A stretch of 64,000 bases of DNA from Gnetum montanum. Its lineage: Eukaryota; Streptophyta; Gnetopsida; Gnetales; Gnetaceae. The stretch lies in contig MNCI01003975.1 of assembly GCA_015680685.1 (NCBI GenBank), positions 1,291,808 to 1,355,807 on the forward strand. The letters run 5' to 3'. Shown one piece after another: positions 34,481 to 47,360 of the stretch. Position 1 is the first letter of the stretch, and the number at the start of each line of letters is the position of its first letter. The notes beneath the pieces were generated by a model. It saw nothing but the letters and a program-made list of their open reading frames with translations. It did no database searches and had not been told where the DNA came from. Position numbers and translations under genes: made by a program.

Positions 34481-34689
34481 CATTTAATGATTTATTTTAG
34501 AATGAGAAAATGCTTGCTTGTTGGGCTAAGGCTATTATTCCTAAGGTTCTAGATTGTTGGTATGCAGATATTGTTACTTATTTAGTTGTATGCAAACTAC
34601 CAAAGTCTTGGACTAAATGACTCATTTGGGAGGATCCATTCATGTATAGGAATTTCAAAGATTAGATCATTTGACGATGTCTACCAAAA

Positions 34690-35770
34690 CAAGAATAATA
34701 AGAGGTAATTGATTTTAACCATGATGAAGTATGTGGAGGTCACTTTGTAGGTAAGAAAACTTCATACAAAATTCTCCATGCTAGCTTTCCTTGGCCTACT
34801 TTGTTTAAAGATACTTATGAACATTATAAGAGATGTGATCAATGCTAGTGAATGGGAGTACTCATAAGATGGTAAGACATGTCATTATTGCCTGTCTTGG
34901 TGGAGTGTGAGTCCTTCAATTGTTGGGGTGTTGATTTCATGAGCCCTTTTCCTTCTAGCAACTTGTGTAAGTAAATTTTAGTTTTTGTTGATTATGTCAC
35001 CAAGTGGGCTTTGGTAGAAGCAACTATGTATGATGATGCTAAAATGGTGGTTAGGTTTTTGAAGAGAAGAATTAATTCCATGCTTTGGGCACCCAAAAAT
35101 CTTAATTAGTAATTAGGGCATACATTTTGTTAATCATATCATGGAGAAATTACTACACAAAATGGGAATTATACATCATACTAATATGTCCTATCATTCT
35201 CAATCAAATGGTTTAGTTGAAAGTATGAATAATAAAATCAAAAAAATTTTGCAAAAAATTGTAGGGAAGAATAAAATAGATTGGTCTTATCATTTGCCTA
35301 ATGCATTGTGGGCTAATTGTATAGCATATAAGTCATCTCTTAGTTCTACCCTATATGAACTAGTATTCAGTATGCAATGCCTTACTTGTTCTTTGATATA
35401 GAAGAAGTTCTTTCAAATACAACATTAATTAGAAATGAACATGGACTTATGCCTTTCTGGACATTTATTGGCTTTGAATAATTTAGATGAAGATTGAATG
35501 GGCACTTTAGATAGATAATGTTTGTATAAGAAATAGATGAAAATGTGGCATGCCAAAAAGATCATGAGAAAGTTATTTTCATAAGGTGATCTAGTGTTAC
35601 TATTTAACATGAGGCTTAAAAATTTTGCAAGGAAATTAGTATTGAAATGGGAGGAACCTTTCAGGGTTATTAAGGTCTTAAGTAATGAGGCCATTGACAT
35701 TTTTAGGCCTGGTAGGTTTAAGTGTTTTTGTGTGAATGGTCAATGACTTAAACATTATTTATAACAATAA
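34690..35770 (+). pseudogene. Element D integrase and C-terminal tail
   Basis: Zinc-binding head with GGHFVGKKTSYKILHASFPW and CDQC (34735-34850). Core with WGVDFMSPF, FVDYVTKWALVEAT, GIHFVNH (its preceding Asp reads Asn), YHSQSNGLVESMNN (about 34930-35240) and WSYHLPNALWANCIAYKSSL. The tail GDLVLLFNMRLKNFARKL and FCVNGQxLKHYL (35580-35760) is typical of Athila/Tat integrases. Several stops. Confidence 0.85.
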
Positions 35771-38039
35771 CCCTTTCTTGATAATGAGACAATTACCTTA
35801 TTTGAATATTTTTCTTAGCACACTAAATTTAAGTTGATCATGGATTGGTTTCAAATTAGTCCTTATGATATTGTTTGATCTTCATGCTTTTTATTGTTAT
35901 AGGTTAATAACTTTGTTGTTATGTGCTTTATCTTCTACAAGCATTAGGTGATAGGTACTATGATTCATACATTATATTTCTATTAATACTTATGCATGGT
36001 AGTGATTATTATTGTTATCAAGTCTTTGGTAGTGTTTATGGCAACATATCTTTCATCGTTTTAAGACTTTAATAAGTTAAATTGATGGAGATTCAACTTC
36101 TTCTGTGGCATGGATTGTTGGGAACTTTTATCTTTGAAACATTTTTAAATTTTATATTTCATTATAAATAGAGTAAAGGTTAGATTATGGATAGGGTTTG
36201 TTACCTTTTTAGTTGGAAAGTGATTACATTCTCTTTGATTGTACTAGGCATATTATTAACTCAATATGTTATCTTATGACAAACTTGAGGCTCTGGGTCT
36301 TCCTTAGTCAGGGACTTGGGATAAGAGATGTTATGGGATATTAAACATGAACCATGGGGGTACTCATGGGGAGCGACTTGCATAAGGATTGAATTTGTAC
36401 CAGGAGCAAAGTTTCCATTGTTCATGGACCATGTTTTGATGGTAGTAAAGCAAGCAAACATAACCTTCTGTAGCTATACAGACCTAAGAATGTTCTTAAA
36501 TAGTCATTTTTTTTCTATTGCAACCATGGAACTACACTAAAGAGAAAATTTTCCATTGTTTACAAACCATGTTTTTATGGCAATGCAATAATCCCCTACT
36601 CACTAAAGAGAAAAAGAAAGAAATAATAAGAAAATAAAAGAAAAAGAGAATTATTAGGTAGTAATATGTTTTAAATGATAAAGTTCTCTCTTGTTCATAG
36701 CCATAGAATGATGGCATTATGTTTATGCATAAAAATTTTCCATCATCAACAACTACTATTAGTAGGAAAGACTGTATTTTTCGAAGGTGTAGTGCCATAA
36801 GACATGAATAAGTTGATAAACAATGATTCATGAATGTTTAAATGTGATGGTACTGTGTATTTGTATTATTCTTTTGATAGCAATTCACTTAAGTTGTCAT
36901 CTAATATGTTGATATTTACTAAGAACTAATACCTTAGTTATTCTTTTATCACAATGTTTTCTTTATTATTTTTGTTTTCTTTTAACTTTACTCATTTTTT
37001 CTATTTTCTTTCTCTTAATATCTATTGAAGAATTATTTTGAACTAGGAAGTGTAGGAGGGTGTGACTCATAGTTCCTCAAAGTCTTCATTATGAGTTACA
37101 ATTACCTTGGAAGCTTAATTTCTTAAAGTCTAGCACTTGCAATGGGCTGCGACTCATAGTTGATCACATTTTGGAAATTCATGTTTTTGGGTTTTAGATA
37201 GTGCCAATAGTTGCAACTTGCATATTCCTGCATTGTACTGTTATTCTTTTAGATTTTAAATAGTGCAAATAACTACAACCCATAGTTGGTCAAAATTTCA
37301 AATTTCTTAAAATTTTTTGTTTTCATGTTGCAAAGGGGTTGTAACTCTTAGTGGGTCATAGCTTGGTTAAAAAAAAAAATAAAAAAAAATAAAAGCATGT
37401 TTCAAAAAACAAAACCTCATTTTGCATCATAGAGTACCATAAGACACATTCTAAAGCTAAGGAGAGCTCCCATTGTGAGCATACCCACCAAATTTGACCT
37501 CCAAGCCTTCCTTCCTTTTCAAACTACCCAAGGTAGGCTTCAAAACTCTTGTTCTTTAGCATTTTCCTTTTAGATTTTTTGTTGTGCATTGTTGCAAGTA
37601 GATTTGGGGCATCAGGGTTATTTTTGGAGTTGAATAAAGGTTGTATGGATGATTTTTTGGCTTTTGGTATCTTCCTTGGGTTGCTAATCTTTATTTTTAT
37701 CCTATTCCAAACATTTCTATGATTTTGTATGGGTAATAAATTAGATTTTTATTTTTCCTTATAGCTTCAAAGCTTTTTGTTTATATCTAATTTTACAATG
37801 TTGTTGGCACCAAAAATGTTGAGATTTACAATTACAAGTGTCAATTATCATAATTCATTTGAGTTCTTTGCATTTATTTCAAATATGTATCTGGAATTTG
37901 AATTTTATGCTTTTGCATTTTGTTTATGTTTAGTTCATGCATTACATTATTTGTATATGTGTACTAATCTTTCCTGTAGTAAGAAACTTTTTGTTCATCC
38001 CAACACAAGTAGGGATGTTTGCAGGGACAGTCTTCAGTA
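35771..38039 (+). other. Element D spacer between pol and third ORF
   Basis: No coding signature. It holds 'catgggggtactcatgggg' at about 36354, an A/G-rich run (36600-36660) and repeated 'gactcatagttg' words (37060-37340). Confidence 0.5.
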
Positions 38040-39480
38040 GCTACAAATTTGATAGCATGAAGACATGCTCAGGATGAGGAGCAAGAACATGCTCATCGAG
38101 AGCACATGAAGCACCTAGAGTGTAAGTGCTAGGAGGTGAAGTTCCTTATAATACCATTGAGGGCACCTAGGTACTTCAAGCCTTTCATGGAACTAGTAAA
38201 TTCATTAGTAGTAGTAGCCTTGATAATGCATAATTTGGATTTTGTTTTGATAGGAGGTGAGGCATGAGGCTCGTTAGTTCTACCTCACATTCCAAATGAC
38301 CTCCCTAGCTTCATGGACCTTCTAGGTGGGCACTAGGTCCTATGACATTAGTGAGATCCTCATTTTCAAGGCCCTTAAGATGCAAGTAGGACCAAACAGA
38401 CAACATTTTATGGTGGCTTTGTCAGCATGAAAGACCCAACTAGTGAAGCTCTTTCTTGATGTATCCATGGATGAGATAGGATGACCTTATAAGAACCTTT
38501 CTCCTGAAAGGAGGGTTCTTGTAAGGGTTATCATGATGAACATCCTAGATAGCTCACATTGCACACATGTCATGTCCTTTAGCATGTTGGTGATTAGTGA
38601 TTTAGAGAATCCATACATCCTCAATTATCCATATATTATTTTGTCTATGGAGATGGTGGTTTGAGATGCTAATGGGTTCCCTTCCCATCAGTAATCTCGA
38701 TGTTGCATCAACACTTTCAAATTTGATCACCTATCTTGTCCATCAAGGAGATGATCATCTGGGATGAGGACAAGTTCTAGAATTTGGGTTATGCCTTCTA
38801 CACATAGTACTTATCCAAGACATGCTTTGAGGAGGTTCAATCAATCCTTGATCCATGGATTCTAGGAGATGGTGGTAGGGCTACTTGGGAGATCCATTAT
38901 ATCGATCAACAATTGTACCAGCCAAGCAACAACAACAACAATAGTAGTAACCATACTAGTATCAACAACAACAATAGTAGCCACAATAGTAGTAGGGTAT
39001 GGCAGGAGCTAATTCAGCTTTGGTGGGAGCTGAGTCTTAGCTCATGGCTTGTTTGAATGCCCTTCAAGCAAATATCATTACATAGTGTAATGAGATGAAG
39101 GGACATCTTCATGCCTATTATGACTGATTAGAGAGGATGTAGTATCATTTGGCCTCCAATGTAGAGATCCTAGAATACCATTTATTTTCTAGAATGAGGA
39201 ATCTTCACCAAATGGTGAGTCATTATGAGGTGAGTAAATTAGTGAATCTAGAATTTGCATTTATGAGATCCTTGATCATCAATGTAGATTAGGCTAGACC
39301 ATTTGGTCCTAGTGACTAGGTGGATGATGAAGTAATGGAGTAGGACTTCATGAGTAAGGAGGTAGATAAGGATGTACCTCAACCTCCTCCTTTAGTAGAG
39401 GCCCTTGTACCCTTTGTGGGGAAGGCTTGGCCCCTTCTGCTTAAGCTTTTTATCTCCCACTTCTTCTTTCCCTTTTTCAA
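38040..39480 (+). pseudogene. Element D third ORF-like region (env-like position)
   Basis: Reads in one main frame with many TAG/TAA at probable Gln sites: HIPNDLPSFMDLLGGH, KNLSPERRVLVRVIMMNIL, VMSFSMLVISDLENPYIL, a Gln-rich block (38920-39000) and an amphipathic LEYHLFSRMRNLHQMVSHY with MSKEVDKDVPQPPPLVEAL. Position downstream of pol matches the extra ORF of Athila elements, sometimes called env-like. Homology is not certain. Ended by insertion of element B at 39489. Confidence 0.5.
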
Positions 39481-39488
39481 TTGTATAT

Positions 39489-40298
39489 TGATGGGACACG
39501 ATATCGCATGGGCTGTGATATCGCATCCCATGCGATATTGCGTACGTGATATCGCAGTGCGCCATCATATCTATAAATAAGAGGCAACTCTCCCTTGTTT
39601 CTCATCCTAGGCTTAGATCATAGTGAAACTTTGGTAGTTTGATCCCTCCAGGGATAAAATATTTTCCATGTGCCCGTAGTAGGAACTCCAAAGTGAACGA
39701 ATCTTTATTCGAGCAGACATTGTACCTGAACACAAGTTTGTGTACGACAATAAAGAAGAACTTCTTGGATAAACCTTGCAGTGCATGGAATAGGCTAAAT
39801 AGGATTTTATTTAATGTTATTTATTGTTTATTCTTAAATTGCTTTATTAGTTATTAAATCTCTCTCAACCCTTCTCTCCTAGTTAAGTGCCTTAGTACGA
39901 TCGCTTCGAGCACGTGTGTTACGCTTGGTGATCCCAGCAACGATTAGCATTTGGTAACCAAGGTTGCATCGGTTCAAGGTGTGAACAGTAAGTGGGAACG
40001 GATGCTGATGCTAGGTTAATTTAAACTTAGTTAGTTAGTTAATGTTAGTTAATTAGTCTCTTCAACCCTTCACCTCTTAGCATAGGAGATAAAACATAAA
40101 AGACTATAAAAATCATATACCTCAGACTTACTTAACCATACACCGTGACAAATACAAGTAAGTCTGGGAAGACAACGAATAATTAACCTTAAGTGTTCCA
40201 TGAGGCGTGTAGGCACTTAGTCTGTGGAGTTCGACCAGATCACACGTGCTACGCTCGTATTTGTATGGTTAAGTGTAGGGGTACCTCGCCACTCATTA
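39489..40298 (+). repeat. Element B 5' LTR (810 bp)
   Basis: Four palindrome units (ACGATATCGC, GTGATATCGC, GCGATATTGC, GTGATATCGC), TATA box CTATAAATAA at 39571, AATAAAG near 39749. Lacks the 105-bp internal duplication of element A. The last bases read CATTA instead of CATCA. Confidence 0.9.
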
Positions 40299-40299
40299 T

Positions 40300-40317
40300 T
40301 GGTGTCGTTGCTGGGGA
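40300..40317 (+). other. Element B primer-binding site (tRNA-Asp type)
   Basis: TGGTGTCGTTGCTGGGGA is one base after the LTR. It differs from the tRNA-Asp complementary site TGGCGCCGTTGCCGGGGA (seen intact in element C) by three C-to-T changes. Confidence 0.85.
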
Positions 40318-40441
40318 CTAAGTGTTTGTGCGCTAAGTAGAACATAGGAGATCACTCACATCGTTGGGAGCTTAAACGAACCTTAGGGTTAATTAAATAG
40401 AAAATTATATAACGGTTAATTAGCACACCAAATAAGACACA

Positions 40442-43400
40442 ATGTCTTCTTCTTCTTCTCACAAGGGCATTACACCACCTAGGGATAATACAAGAAACAG
40501 TCAGCAATCTAAAACACATAACAAAAATTAGCTAGTTCCTCAACAACATCGGGTAGTATATACTCATCCTGATGAGTACATACCATATTTTACCTTTATC
40601 CTCTATCAAGATGAACAGCTGCGATGGAGAGACTTGCAAGGTAACATAGTGTTACCTCCAGATTGGTCAGTCCCAAACATGCTCCTCCATGCTCTTGCAC
40701 AGATCAGCATGATACAGCTCTATGCTGAATACGTTATAGGTGACTTTGACATAAGGGATTACCATCCCACATCTGCACAACGTATAAGGGACTCAAGGCA
40801 GGAGGTCCCGCATACACTATTGAAGGGCAAAGGAGTCCTACACGTCCTAAGTGAAATTGGAGATGGTGAACCACTTATAACGGGTTCTCTATCGAATGAT
40901 GTTCCCCCTCCTAACGATAGTGAGGAGGTGGTGTAGAACCTACGATCCACAATACAAAACCCTAGTTCTAATCCTCGTGAATGCAAACTGTTCACTGAGG
41001 GAACAACAACACATGATAAGGATGGGCACTTGGATTGTCATCACGATCGGGGCTGAAGCCACAAAAGAGAGGTAGGAAACATCATCATGGCGATGGTTCT
41101 CCTTCTTCTTCCCCTTCATCACATCACTCACCCTCTCCTTCCACCTTTGGGTGTAGTCATAGAGAGCATAACAGTGAGGATAGAGGTAGACAAAATGAGA
41201 GACCTCGACGAGAGAGTTGAGAGTGAGCACAAGGGCATGAACAAAGGAAAAGTAGGGAACAACGTAGACATCATAGACGTCATGAAAGAGATGATCATGA
41301 CAAACCCCTACTTGCAACTCGAAGCATGCTAGACATCACGGAGGTAGTGAGAATACCGACAAGGCATCAAAGAGATAGTCGGATCAAGAGATTGGATATG
41401 AATAACATCCCATGCTTCGAAGGAGGATACAATGCGAATCCACAAAATCATTTACAGGCATTCCACGATGCCTGCGCCTTGCAAAACATAGAGAATGAGT
41501 GGTAGAAACTAAAGTTGTTTCCTAGGACACTCATCAAGGAAGCAGAGTGTTGGTATCGGTCCTTAGAATCAAAAACCATTAGGAGGTGGAGTACGATGTT
41601 AGAACTCTTCAACGATAACTATCAAACATACTCCAGAGTGTCTAACTTGCGTAAGCAGATCCAAGGATGGAAGCAAGGTACTCATGAACCCTTGGATATT
41701 GCCATGGGCCACTACTATGCACTGTTACATCATTGCCCGGGCCATGGTTATGCACAACGGGATCAACTCCANGCTCGAAGAGTTGGTGAACAAAAAAACC
41801 TTACTGCTCCAAAAGCTAACAACAAAAGTATCAGCTAAGGTAGATCAGATACAGGACTCCTTGGATAGTAGACTTGAACTTGTCCTAAAAATCATAGAGG
41901 AGTCTAAGGAGGAATGAAGTAGTGACAAGAATAAGACAAAGCGGAGAGATTCAAGACCTACATGTGACAAGGATAAGGGGAAAATAACTATCTCCGATGA
42001 GGTTGTGGATTTGGACACAAATGATGATGGTGGATGTGAGATCTACCAATATGACCATCCTAAAGGATGTTGTCCAATCATCTCACATCTACAAGAGTCT
42101 AGGATGTATGCACTCAACCCGAGACTCAATAGACGGCAGACACCCCGGAGGTTACCTTATCCCCAAGGTAATCCAAGATAGTTCCACCAACTGTTAACGT
42201 ATTATCCAAGTGGAACTCCACCATAATCCATCAGGTAGCATCAGCAGTGGTAATACCCATAGTCATGGGGGATGCCACCGCCTAAACATCAATACCCTTA
42301 CCTGCAACCTAAGCCTTATGGCTACTACGTGCAGCAGTCGGTTTCTCCAAGTGACTCCATGGGTCACACAACTTCCCAACGTCACTACCAAGTTTGGGAG
42401 TACTTTAGAAGGACTCCTTCTCCTCTAGGAGATGCTCCACATCCATACCATCTTCCTAATCCATCTGCACCTCTTCCACCAATAGTTCCCATACCTCTTG
42501 CTCCAACAAAGCAAGGGGAATTCCCCACTCAATCGCAGCAATGTAAGGCTACGAGAGCTGTAAACATTCAACCTGCTATTGGTTCTGACAACCGTAAAAA
42601 GAGAAGACCTTTCTTTAGAACCAAAAACCCATACAATCTCTCACAACAACAAGTGGTTGAGTCTATGCATGCTCCTCCAACATACAAGGCTTTGGAGCTC
42701 CATTCAAACCAAAATCAGAGCTCAACGTAGACGGTTATGTTAACACATACCGTAACCGACTTGATCAAGGTAGGCCACCTTCCCAGGAAACTAACTGACC
42801 CTCAAAGTCCCTTAATCTACTTGCAAGTCACCAGGAATGAACCACATAAGGCTCTTCTTGACTCAGGTTCCAAAGTCAACTTAATTTCATGAGAGATGTA
42901 TCAAGCCTGGAACCTGCCCCAACTTAAGAAGAGCAATATTCAACTAGAGCTGGCTGACCAGTCCATCATCATTCCCTTGGGATTGGTGGAGGACATCATC
43001 ACCACTGTGTGTGGTTGGTCATACCTAGTAGATTTTCTGGTGATAGAAGTTAACAACAACGAAGGGGACTTCCCAATTATAATGAGAAGGCTATGGCTAA
43101 GTACAATAGATGCGTACCTAGGGATCTGTGATCTTTCCTTGGAGATATCTAAGGTAAATATTTATGGAAATATTGAGAAGAAGAAAGTTCCATGCATCAC
43201 ATACAGTGACTCAGAGGGTGATGACATGGAGGAATGCTTTGCATCTCTTCCATGCAACTGGTGTGCACTAGAGGATAACATTCAAAGGTGCCTGTATGTA
43301 GCAACCACACAAGTAGTGGACACCCCATGGTTGACAGCTACTAGAAAGAGCAACCCATCAACATGCATGGAACAAACTGGGGAAACAACCCACGCTCGTA

Positions 43401-43567
43401 ACGAAGGCATAGACACATTGGAATATGAGCGTCGCCAACTTCCACCCCTAAATCTAAGAACATCAATTGGGAGAAGTTGGGCACTTTTAAGAAATTCAAA
43501 TAGATGTTCATTATTTCAGATCTCTCCCTTTCCATTCAGTCATGGGGGAGATGGCCACCTATGCTAA
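40442..43567 (+). pseudogene. Element B gag-protease polyprotein (stops, one shift, one deletion)
   Basis: Same protein as in element A: N-terminal domain (RWRDLQGNIVLPP), His/Arg-rich linker, capsid (HLQAFHDACALQNIENEW, LFPRTLIKEAECWYRSLE), knuckle-like CEIYQYDHPKGCC (first half altered), Pro-rich stretch, retropepsin (ALLDSGSKVNLIS, WSYLVDFLVIEVNNNEGDF, IIMRRLWLST). A frameshift lies between about 40936 and 41035. About 240 bp present in A (23500-23740) are missing at the N at 41772. It shares an in-frame TAA with A (42251-42253). Stops elsewhere are at different places from those in A. Confidence 0.85.
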
Positions 43568-45165
43568 TCATTTGGGGCCCTTAGTTTTTTTTTAAGTTTT
43601 TGTTTTACACATTTTTTTACAAGTTTTTGTTTTACACATGTTTGTTTTGCACATTTTTTTAAAATTTTTTTTGTTTTACACCTTTTTTGTTTTACACATT
43701 TTTGTTTTACAAATTTCTTTAACTTTTCTNGAACTTGGTGCATTTGTGTTGGCCATTCTCTTGGGTGCTTGGATGTTTTCTTCTTGAGTTTTCTTACCGT
43801 TTCGACATTACCCAATTATCAAGAAGCTAAGCAAATAAAAATAACAAAGTCTTTGCATGGTGTGGTTCTCATGCATAACCACATAAAAAGAAAGAAAGAA
43901 AGTGAGAATTCAAAACACACCCCTTAGACAAAATAATTCCTTGGGCTACAAGCACTGGTTATAGAACTCAAATCAAAATGTTCCCTCTAACTAAGGCCCT
44001 TCTTGCTTCCCATTCTCTTCTCCTTGTTTCATTAGAATGGTGGTAGCTCTTTGTGAAGGCATTCTTGTTACTTTAAGGGGATGGCTTGGCTGAATGCATT
44101 AATGCGAAGTCATTGGAAGTGGTTTGTTTGAGGCCGGACTTGGAATGGGATCTACTACGTCACAGTAATCATGAACTACACAAGGGGCTGTACACCACCT
44201 TGTTCTTGGGATTCCATTCCATTCTCTTCTCCCCATCCTTCTCTCCATTGTTTTCCTCATTGCTGATTGTATTGTTAGTGTATATTTTGGTGGATACATT
44301 ATTTTCTTTTTGGTAAATTCTTGTGGTTAAGACTTTAACTCTTGTTCCAAATGACATTCCTAGAGCCTACGGACTCTTTGAATGTGGGTTTGTCAGGGCA
44401 TTAAGGGCATGAGCCTGCTTTGGGGAGGACCCCTTGGCATTCCTATTAGGTACACCAGTTAAATTCTTTCCCTTAACATTTTTGCAATCAACTTTATTTG
44501 TTCATTTCCATCTTGACATCCATTTCATTGACGTTATAGTTGTCTCTTTTTCTCCATCTTTCTTGTTCTTTTTCTTTCTCCATTCTATTGCTATCGGAGG
44601 TTTGCGATTAGTCATGGGGGTACTAGGCCCAATTTTTTCGATTTTCTCCTAACCCCTACACCTTCAGTAGTCATCAATATTATATCTCTAGATCCACAAT
44701 CAACCATACCACAACTCAGCCAATGGACCTTTCACCGGAGCAAGGTATCAATTACATTATGATTCATTTACCCTTGCTAATATAAAAACTGTGTTGTGTG
44801 TGCAGATGGAAATCATGTAACAATGGATTAGATTTGGAGAGAACACTTGGAATGGAGTAGTGCTGAAGCAGCTATGCAAAGAGCAAGATCAATGACGCAC
44901 TTACGGATGGACAACGAAAGGCGCAATCTTGGCGTTGGCAACAACAAAACTTCTTTCTCTATCTCTTTCTCAAGCTGCCAAATAAGGTCTGATGTCAATG
45001 TAATAAGGTGTTCACTCTTGTTTTCATGAACACCAGTTTTGTCTTGTCTTGTAATGATGATCCGTTCACATGTCATCCCATTAGTTCCATGTAGTCAATA
45101 ATCCCATACCTTCCCCATATTTTGTAAGGAACTTGAGGACAAGTTTTCATTCAGTCATGGGGGTA
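43568..45165 (+). other. Element B 3' non-coding region with PPT
   Basis: T-rich tandem tract at 43590-43720, then sequence parallel to element A. YAGTCATGGGGG occurs at 43537, 44609 and 45152; the last abuts the 3' LTR. Around 370 bp of A's sequence (including its microsatellite) is missing at the N at 43730. Confidence 0.65.
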
Positions 45166-46039
45166 TGATGGGACGTGATATCGCATGGGCCATGATATCA
45201 CATCCCACGTGATATCGCATATGTGATATTGCATGGGCCACGATATTGCATCCCACGTGATATCACGTCGTCCCCCGCGATATCGCGTATGTGATATCGC
45301 GGTGTGCTGTCATATCTATAAATAAGAGGTAGCTCTTCCTTGTTTCTCATCCTAGGCTTAGACCGTAGTGAAACTTTGGCAGTTTGATCCCTCCAGAGAT
45401 AGAATATTTTCCATGTGCCCACAATAGGAACTCCAAAGTGAACGGATCTTTATTCGAGCATACATTGTACTTGAACACAAGTTTGTGTATGGAAATAAAG
45501 ACGAACTTCTTGGATAAACCTTGTAGTGCATGGAATAGGCTAAATAGGATTTTATTTAAAGTTATTTATTGTTTATTCTTTAATTGCTTTATTAGTTATT
45601 AAATCTCTCTCAACCCTTCTCTCCTAGTTAAGTGCCTCAGTATGACCGCTTCGAGCACGTGCGTTACGTTTGGTGATCCCAACAATGATTAGCGTTTGGT
45701 AACCAAGGTTGCATTGGTTCAGGGTGTGAACGGTAAGTGGGAACGGATGCTGATGCTAGGTTAATTTAGACTTAGTTAGTTAGTTAAAGTTAGTTAATTA
45801 GTCTCTTCAACCCTTCACCTCTTAGCATAGGAGATAAAACATAAAAGACTATAAAAATCATATACCTCAGACTTACTTAACCATACACCATGACAAATAC
45901 AAGTCTGGGAAGACAATGAATAATTAACCTTAAGTGTTCCATGAGGTGTGTAGGCACTTAGTCTGTGGAGTTCGACTGGATCGCGCGTGCTACGCTCGTA
46001 TTTGTATGGTTGAGTGTAGGGGTACCTCGCCACTCATCA
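45166..46039 (+). repeat. Element B 3' LTR (874 bp)
   Basis: Eight palindrome units (about 45174-45302) against four in the 5' LTR; this accounts for the length difference. TATAAATAAG at about 45317 intact. Confidence 0.9.
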
Positions 46040-46055
46040 TATATTTTGAATGTTA

Positions 46056-46519
46056 TGATAGAGGGGGACTATTTTGTTATCTAATCTCTATTTAATGTGT
46101 TTTCATTAATACACACACATTCTTCTGCTCTCTTTTTTTAGGATGATAAAGAGCTAGTTGTGGGCTATGTTAGGATGTGAATTTCACCCCTTTGCACTTT
46201 GTTCTTCTATTTTACAAGCTTGGGCAAGCACCTACCAGCTCATGTTACCTACAACCACCCACATTTAGAGTCTCAACTCATAATAGTATGATAGAGGGGG
46301 ACTATTCTATTATCTAATCTCTATTTATTGTATTTTCATTAATTCACACATATTCTTCTAATCTATTTTATTAAGATGATAAAGAGCTAGTTGGGAGCTA
46401 TGTTAGGATGTTAATTGACACTCTTTGTACTTTGTTCTTCTATTTTACAAGCTTGGGCAAGTAACTACTAGCTCATGTGACTTGCAATCACCCACATGTT
46501 AGAGTCTCAACACATAATG
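46056..46519 (+). repeat. 232-bp tandem duplication spanning D's internal/3' LTR junction
   Basis: 'atgatagagggggactatt' at 46056 and 46288, and TGTTAGGATG at 46169 and 46401, are each offset by exactly 232 bp. The unit holds the last ~113 bp of the internal region and the first ~119 bp of the LTR. The two units have since diverged. Confidence 0.85.
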
Positions 46520-47355
46520 TAAGTTCTAATTAGTTTCCAATTCATCAAGGGAACATTGCCCATCCTACAATTGTTGGGATTTGAATTACAACATCAGAGG
46601 ACTGAAGAGTAACTAGACTTAGCTTTAAATGGAGGTGGCAGTAGCACAAAAGCTATATCTATGTTGAAAAAGATACTGCTAGCTCATGCAACTTACATGA
46701 GTTTGAAGCTCAAAGTTTTCTTCATCATGTCACATGAAGTCACTTGCAATTTAATTTAAAATAAAAAAGAAATTCCATTAGTTCCAGCTCTTGTAGCTCA
46801 CATTGATGTCATAGTCATTGTGAATCTTTTTTACTTAATTCAGCAATTTGACTATTTGGATTTGAATACTTGACTATTGGGAATGGTTAAGGGAGACTAT
46901 TGATCATAGTAGCTTATAGCTGTTGATTGACTTGGAGAATTTTCTTTTAGATAGGGAGTTGCAACCTACACCTAGTTGTAGCTATTAGTTGAAGGTTATT
47001 GTAACCATCAACCAAAGCTATTTTCTCACTGGTTTGAAGCAGAACTACAAGAGAAATTCCTAAAAAGATAAGAGGGGAGAATAGAGAGAGATACATATAG
47101 ATACATAAAGAAATAGAGAATATATTTAATAGAAGTTGCAGATCTAGGATTAAAGTTATTCATGATTGTTATAATGATAATGATTTCTTGAGATTGATGA
47201 CTGAATGATAATGTTTTGTTTCTTTGTTAGAGTGAATTTATGTTGAGTGTTGTTCATCATAACTTTGTCACCTTACCCTCATGTAATCCATGGTCCTTTA
47301 TTTGATTAACTTCCACCTTCTATAATGTAAGCACTAAACAAAAAATATCATAAGA
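46401..47355 (+). repeat. Element D 3' LTR
   Basis: About 955 bp, matching the 5' LTR length when counted from the second TGTTAGGATG. Followed by ACCTA, the presumed TSD copy. Confidence 0.78.
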
Positions 47356-47360
47356 ACCTA

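Larger units (their letters stand above)
39489..46039 (+). mobile_element. Element B: gag-protease LTR retrotransposon nested in D
   Basis: TGATGGGACA at 39489 to CACTCATCA at 46039, flanked by the 5-bp duplication TATAT (39484-39488 and 46040-46044). LTRs 39489-40298 and 45166-46039. The PBS is intact in outline. gag-PR lies at 40442-43567, followed by the same T-rich tract and non-coding tail as in element A. No RT or integrase. Two single Ns (41772, 43730) mark internal deletions or collapsed joins relative to A. Confidence 0.93.
28820..47355 (+). mobile_element. Element D: decayed Athila/Tat-like Ty3/gypsy element, split by element B
   Basis: 5' LTR 28820-29784 and 3' LTR about 46401-47355 share TGTTAGGATG at the start and 'atatcataa' near the end. 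The flanks GCCTA and ACCTA form a TSD with one mismatch. Without element B the element is about 12 kb. Internal order: degenerate tRNA-Asp-like PBS, gag, protease (LVDLGVSVNIMP), RT, RNase H, integrase, a long spacer and a third ORF-like region. Stops are very frequent, mostly TAG/TAA at Gln positions. The motif VNGQxLKHYL after the integrase and the element size point to the Athila/Tat branch (family knowledge). Confidence 0.8.

Noticed and set aside
46169-46401. 46169 as the true start of element D's 3' LTR
   Set aside because: It would make the 3' LTR 232 bp longer than the 5' LTR. The second start at 46401 gives matching lengths and the first is explained by the tandem duplication.
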